A DNA stretch of 64,000 nt. Origin: Wenyingzhuangia aestuarii (lineage in GTDB: Bacteria > Bacteroidota > Bacteroidia > Flavobacteriales > Flavobacteriaceae). The notes beneath the pieces were generated by a model. It did no database searches and had not been told where the DNA came from. It saw nothing but the letters and a program-made list of their open reading frames with translations. Location of the stretch: assembly GCF_011927765.1 (NCBI RefSeq), contig NZ_JAATJG010000013.1:61214-125213 (forward strand), given 5' to 3'. Of this stretch, positions 63,873-64,000 are shown in pieces (within the stretch, counting starts at the first letter, position 1; every line of letters begins with the position of its first letter). The position numbers and the translations under genes were made by a program.

Positions 63873-63910
63873 ATCTCATCATAAAGATAAAAAAGCCACT
63901 TAAATTACAG

Positions 63911-64000
63911 TGCCCCCAAAAAGTTAGACACAATTTGGGGGCATTTTATGTATAGAAAGGTAAAGTTTAGTATTGAGTTTAAAAAAGAATGTATGACTTT
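63911..64000 (+). mobile_element. Left end of an IS3-type insertion sequence (partial)
   Basis: TGCCCCCAAAAAGTTAGACA is the type of end sequence I associate with IS3-family elements of Flavobacteriia. A transposase-like frame starts 37 bp inside. The rest of the element is off the edge. The first 33 bases also form a perfect 10-bp hairpin (TGCCCCCAAA with TTTGGGGGCA). Confidence 0.6.
63948..64000 (+). CDS. Start of an IS3 OrfA-type transposase (partial)
   Basis: Seventeen codons are visible: MYRKVKFSIEFKKECMT. The basic start followed by an F-S-x-E-F-K-x-E block is the usual beginning of IS3-family OrfA helix-turn-helix proteins. Too little is visible for a finer call. Confidence 0.5.
   Translation, partial: MYRKVKFSIEFKKECMT

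Noticed and set aside
1..64000. CRISPR arrays, tRNA and rRNA genes
   Set aside because: All intergenic regions were read; no regularly spaced repeats, cloverleaf or rRNA-like sequence was seen.

Overview
The window comes from a low-GC marine Bacteroidetes, almost certainly a Flavobacteriaceae. The support is a SusC/SusD pair with a hybrid two-component regulator, a type IX secretion sorting domain, promoters of the -33 TTG / -7 TAnnTTTG type, the general absence of Shine-Dalgarno sequences, and many sulfatases. The genus cannot be fixed from the sequence alone.

Positions 1-2719 look like one end of a Mu-like transposable prophage that continues to the left. It has a divergent LexA-type repressor, a small helix-turn-helix gene and a MuA-like DDE transposase that runs off the edge. 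Tandem repeats stop at a CA dinucleotide that I propose as the phage end. Positions 2800-4700 are chromosomal: a His-rich secreted protein with a MerC-like membrane protein under a palindromic operator, a tiny membrane ORF, and an HU-like DNA-binding protein.

About 49 kb (4981-53174) is one very large polysaccharide utilization locus, entirely on the minus strand. Transcribed from right to left it holds: a sulfatase, an FAD oxidoreductase, a CstA-type carrier and a sulfatase; then SusC, SusD, a surface glycan-binding lipoprotein and the hybrid two-component regulator; then a long enzyme section. The enzyme section has seven further sulfatases (nine in all), two large enzymes that I recognise as GH150 (lambda-carrageenase family), three parallel beta-helix enzymes related to GH82 (iota-carrageenases), three five-bladed beta-propeller glycosidases and three esterase-like proteins. 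Nothing in the locus looks like GH16, GH127/129, GH2 or 3,6-anhydrogalactose metabolism. Together this points to lambda-carrageenan or a similar anhydro-free, heavily sulfated galactan. The model is that GH150 and GH82-like enzymes cut the chain, SusC/D imports oligosaccharides, and sulfatases, propeller glycosidases and esterases trim them in the periplasm.

Two features of this locus stand out. All three GH82-like proteins have glycine where I expect the catalytic base. A short motif, ATGT-N7-AGT on the plus strand, recurs upstream of most transcription units of the locus, including SusC and a T9SS-sorted secreted protein just outside it, and is a candidate operator for the regulon.

Positions 54191-63900 are housekeeping: msrB-msrA-GNAT-selO, a two-repeat secreted protein, an aldo/keto reductase, a DUF3360-like permease, valS and a DUF1573 protein. 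The right edge holds the first 90 bases of an IS3-type insertion sequence.
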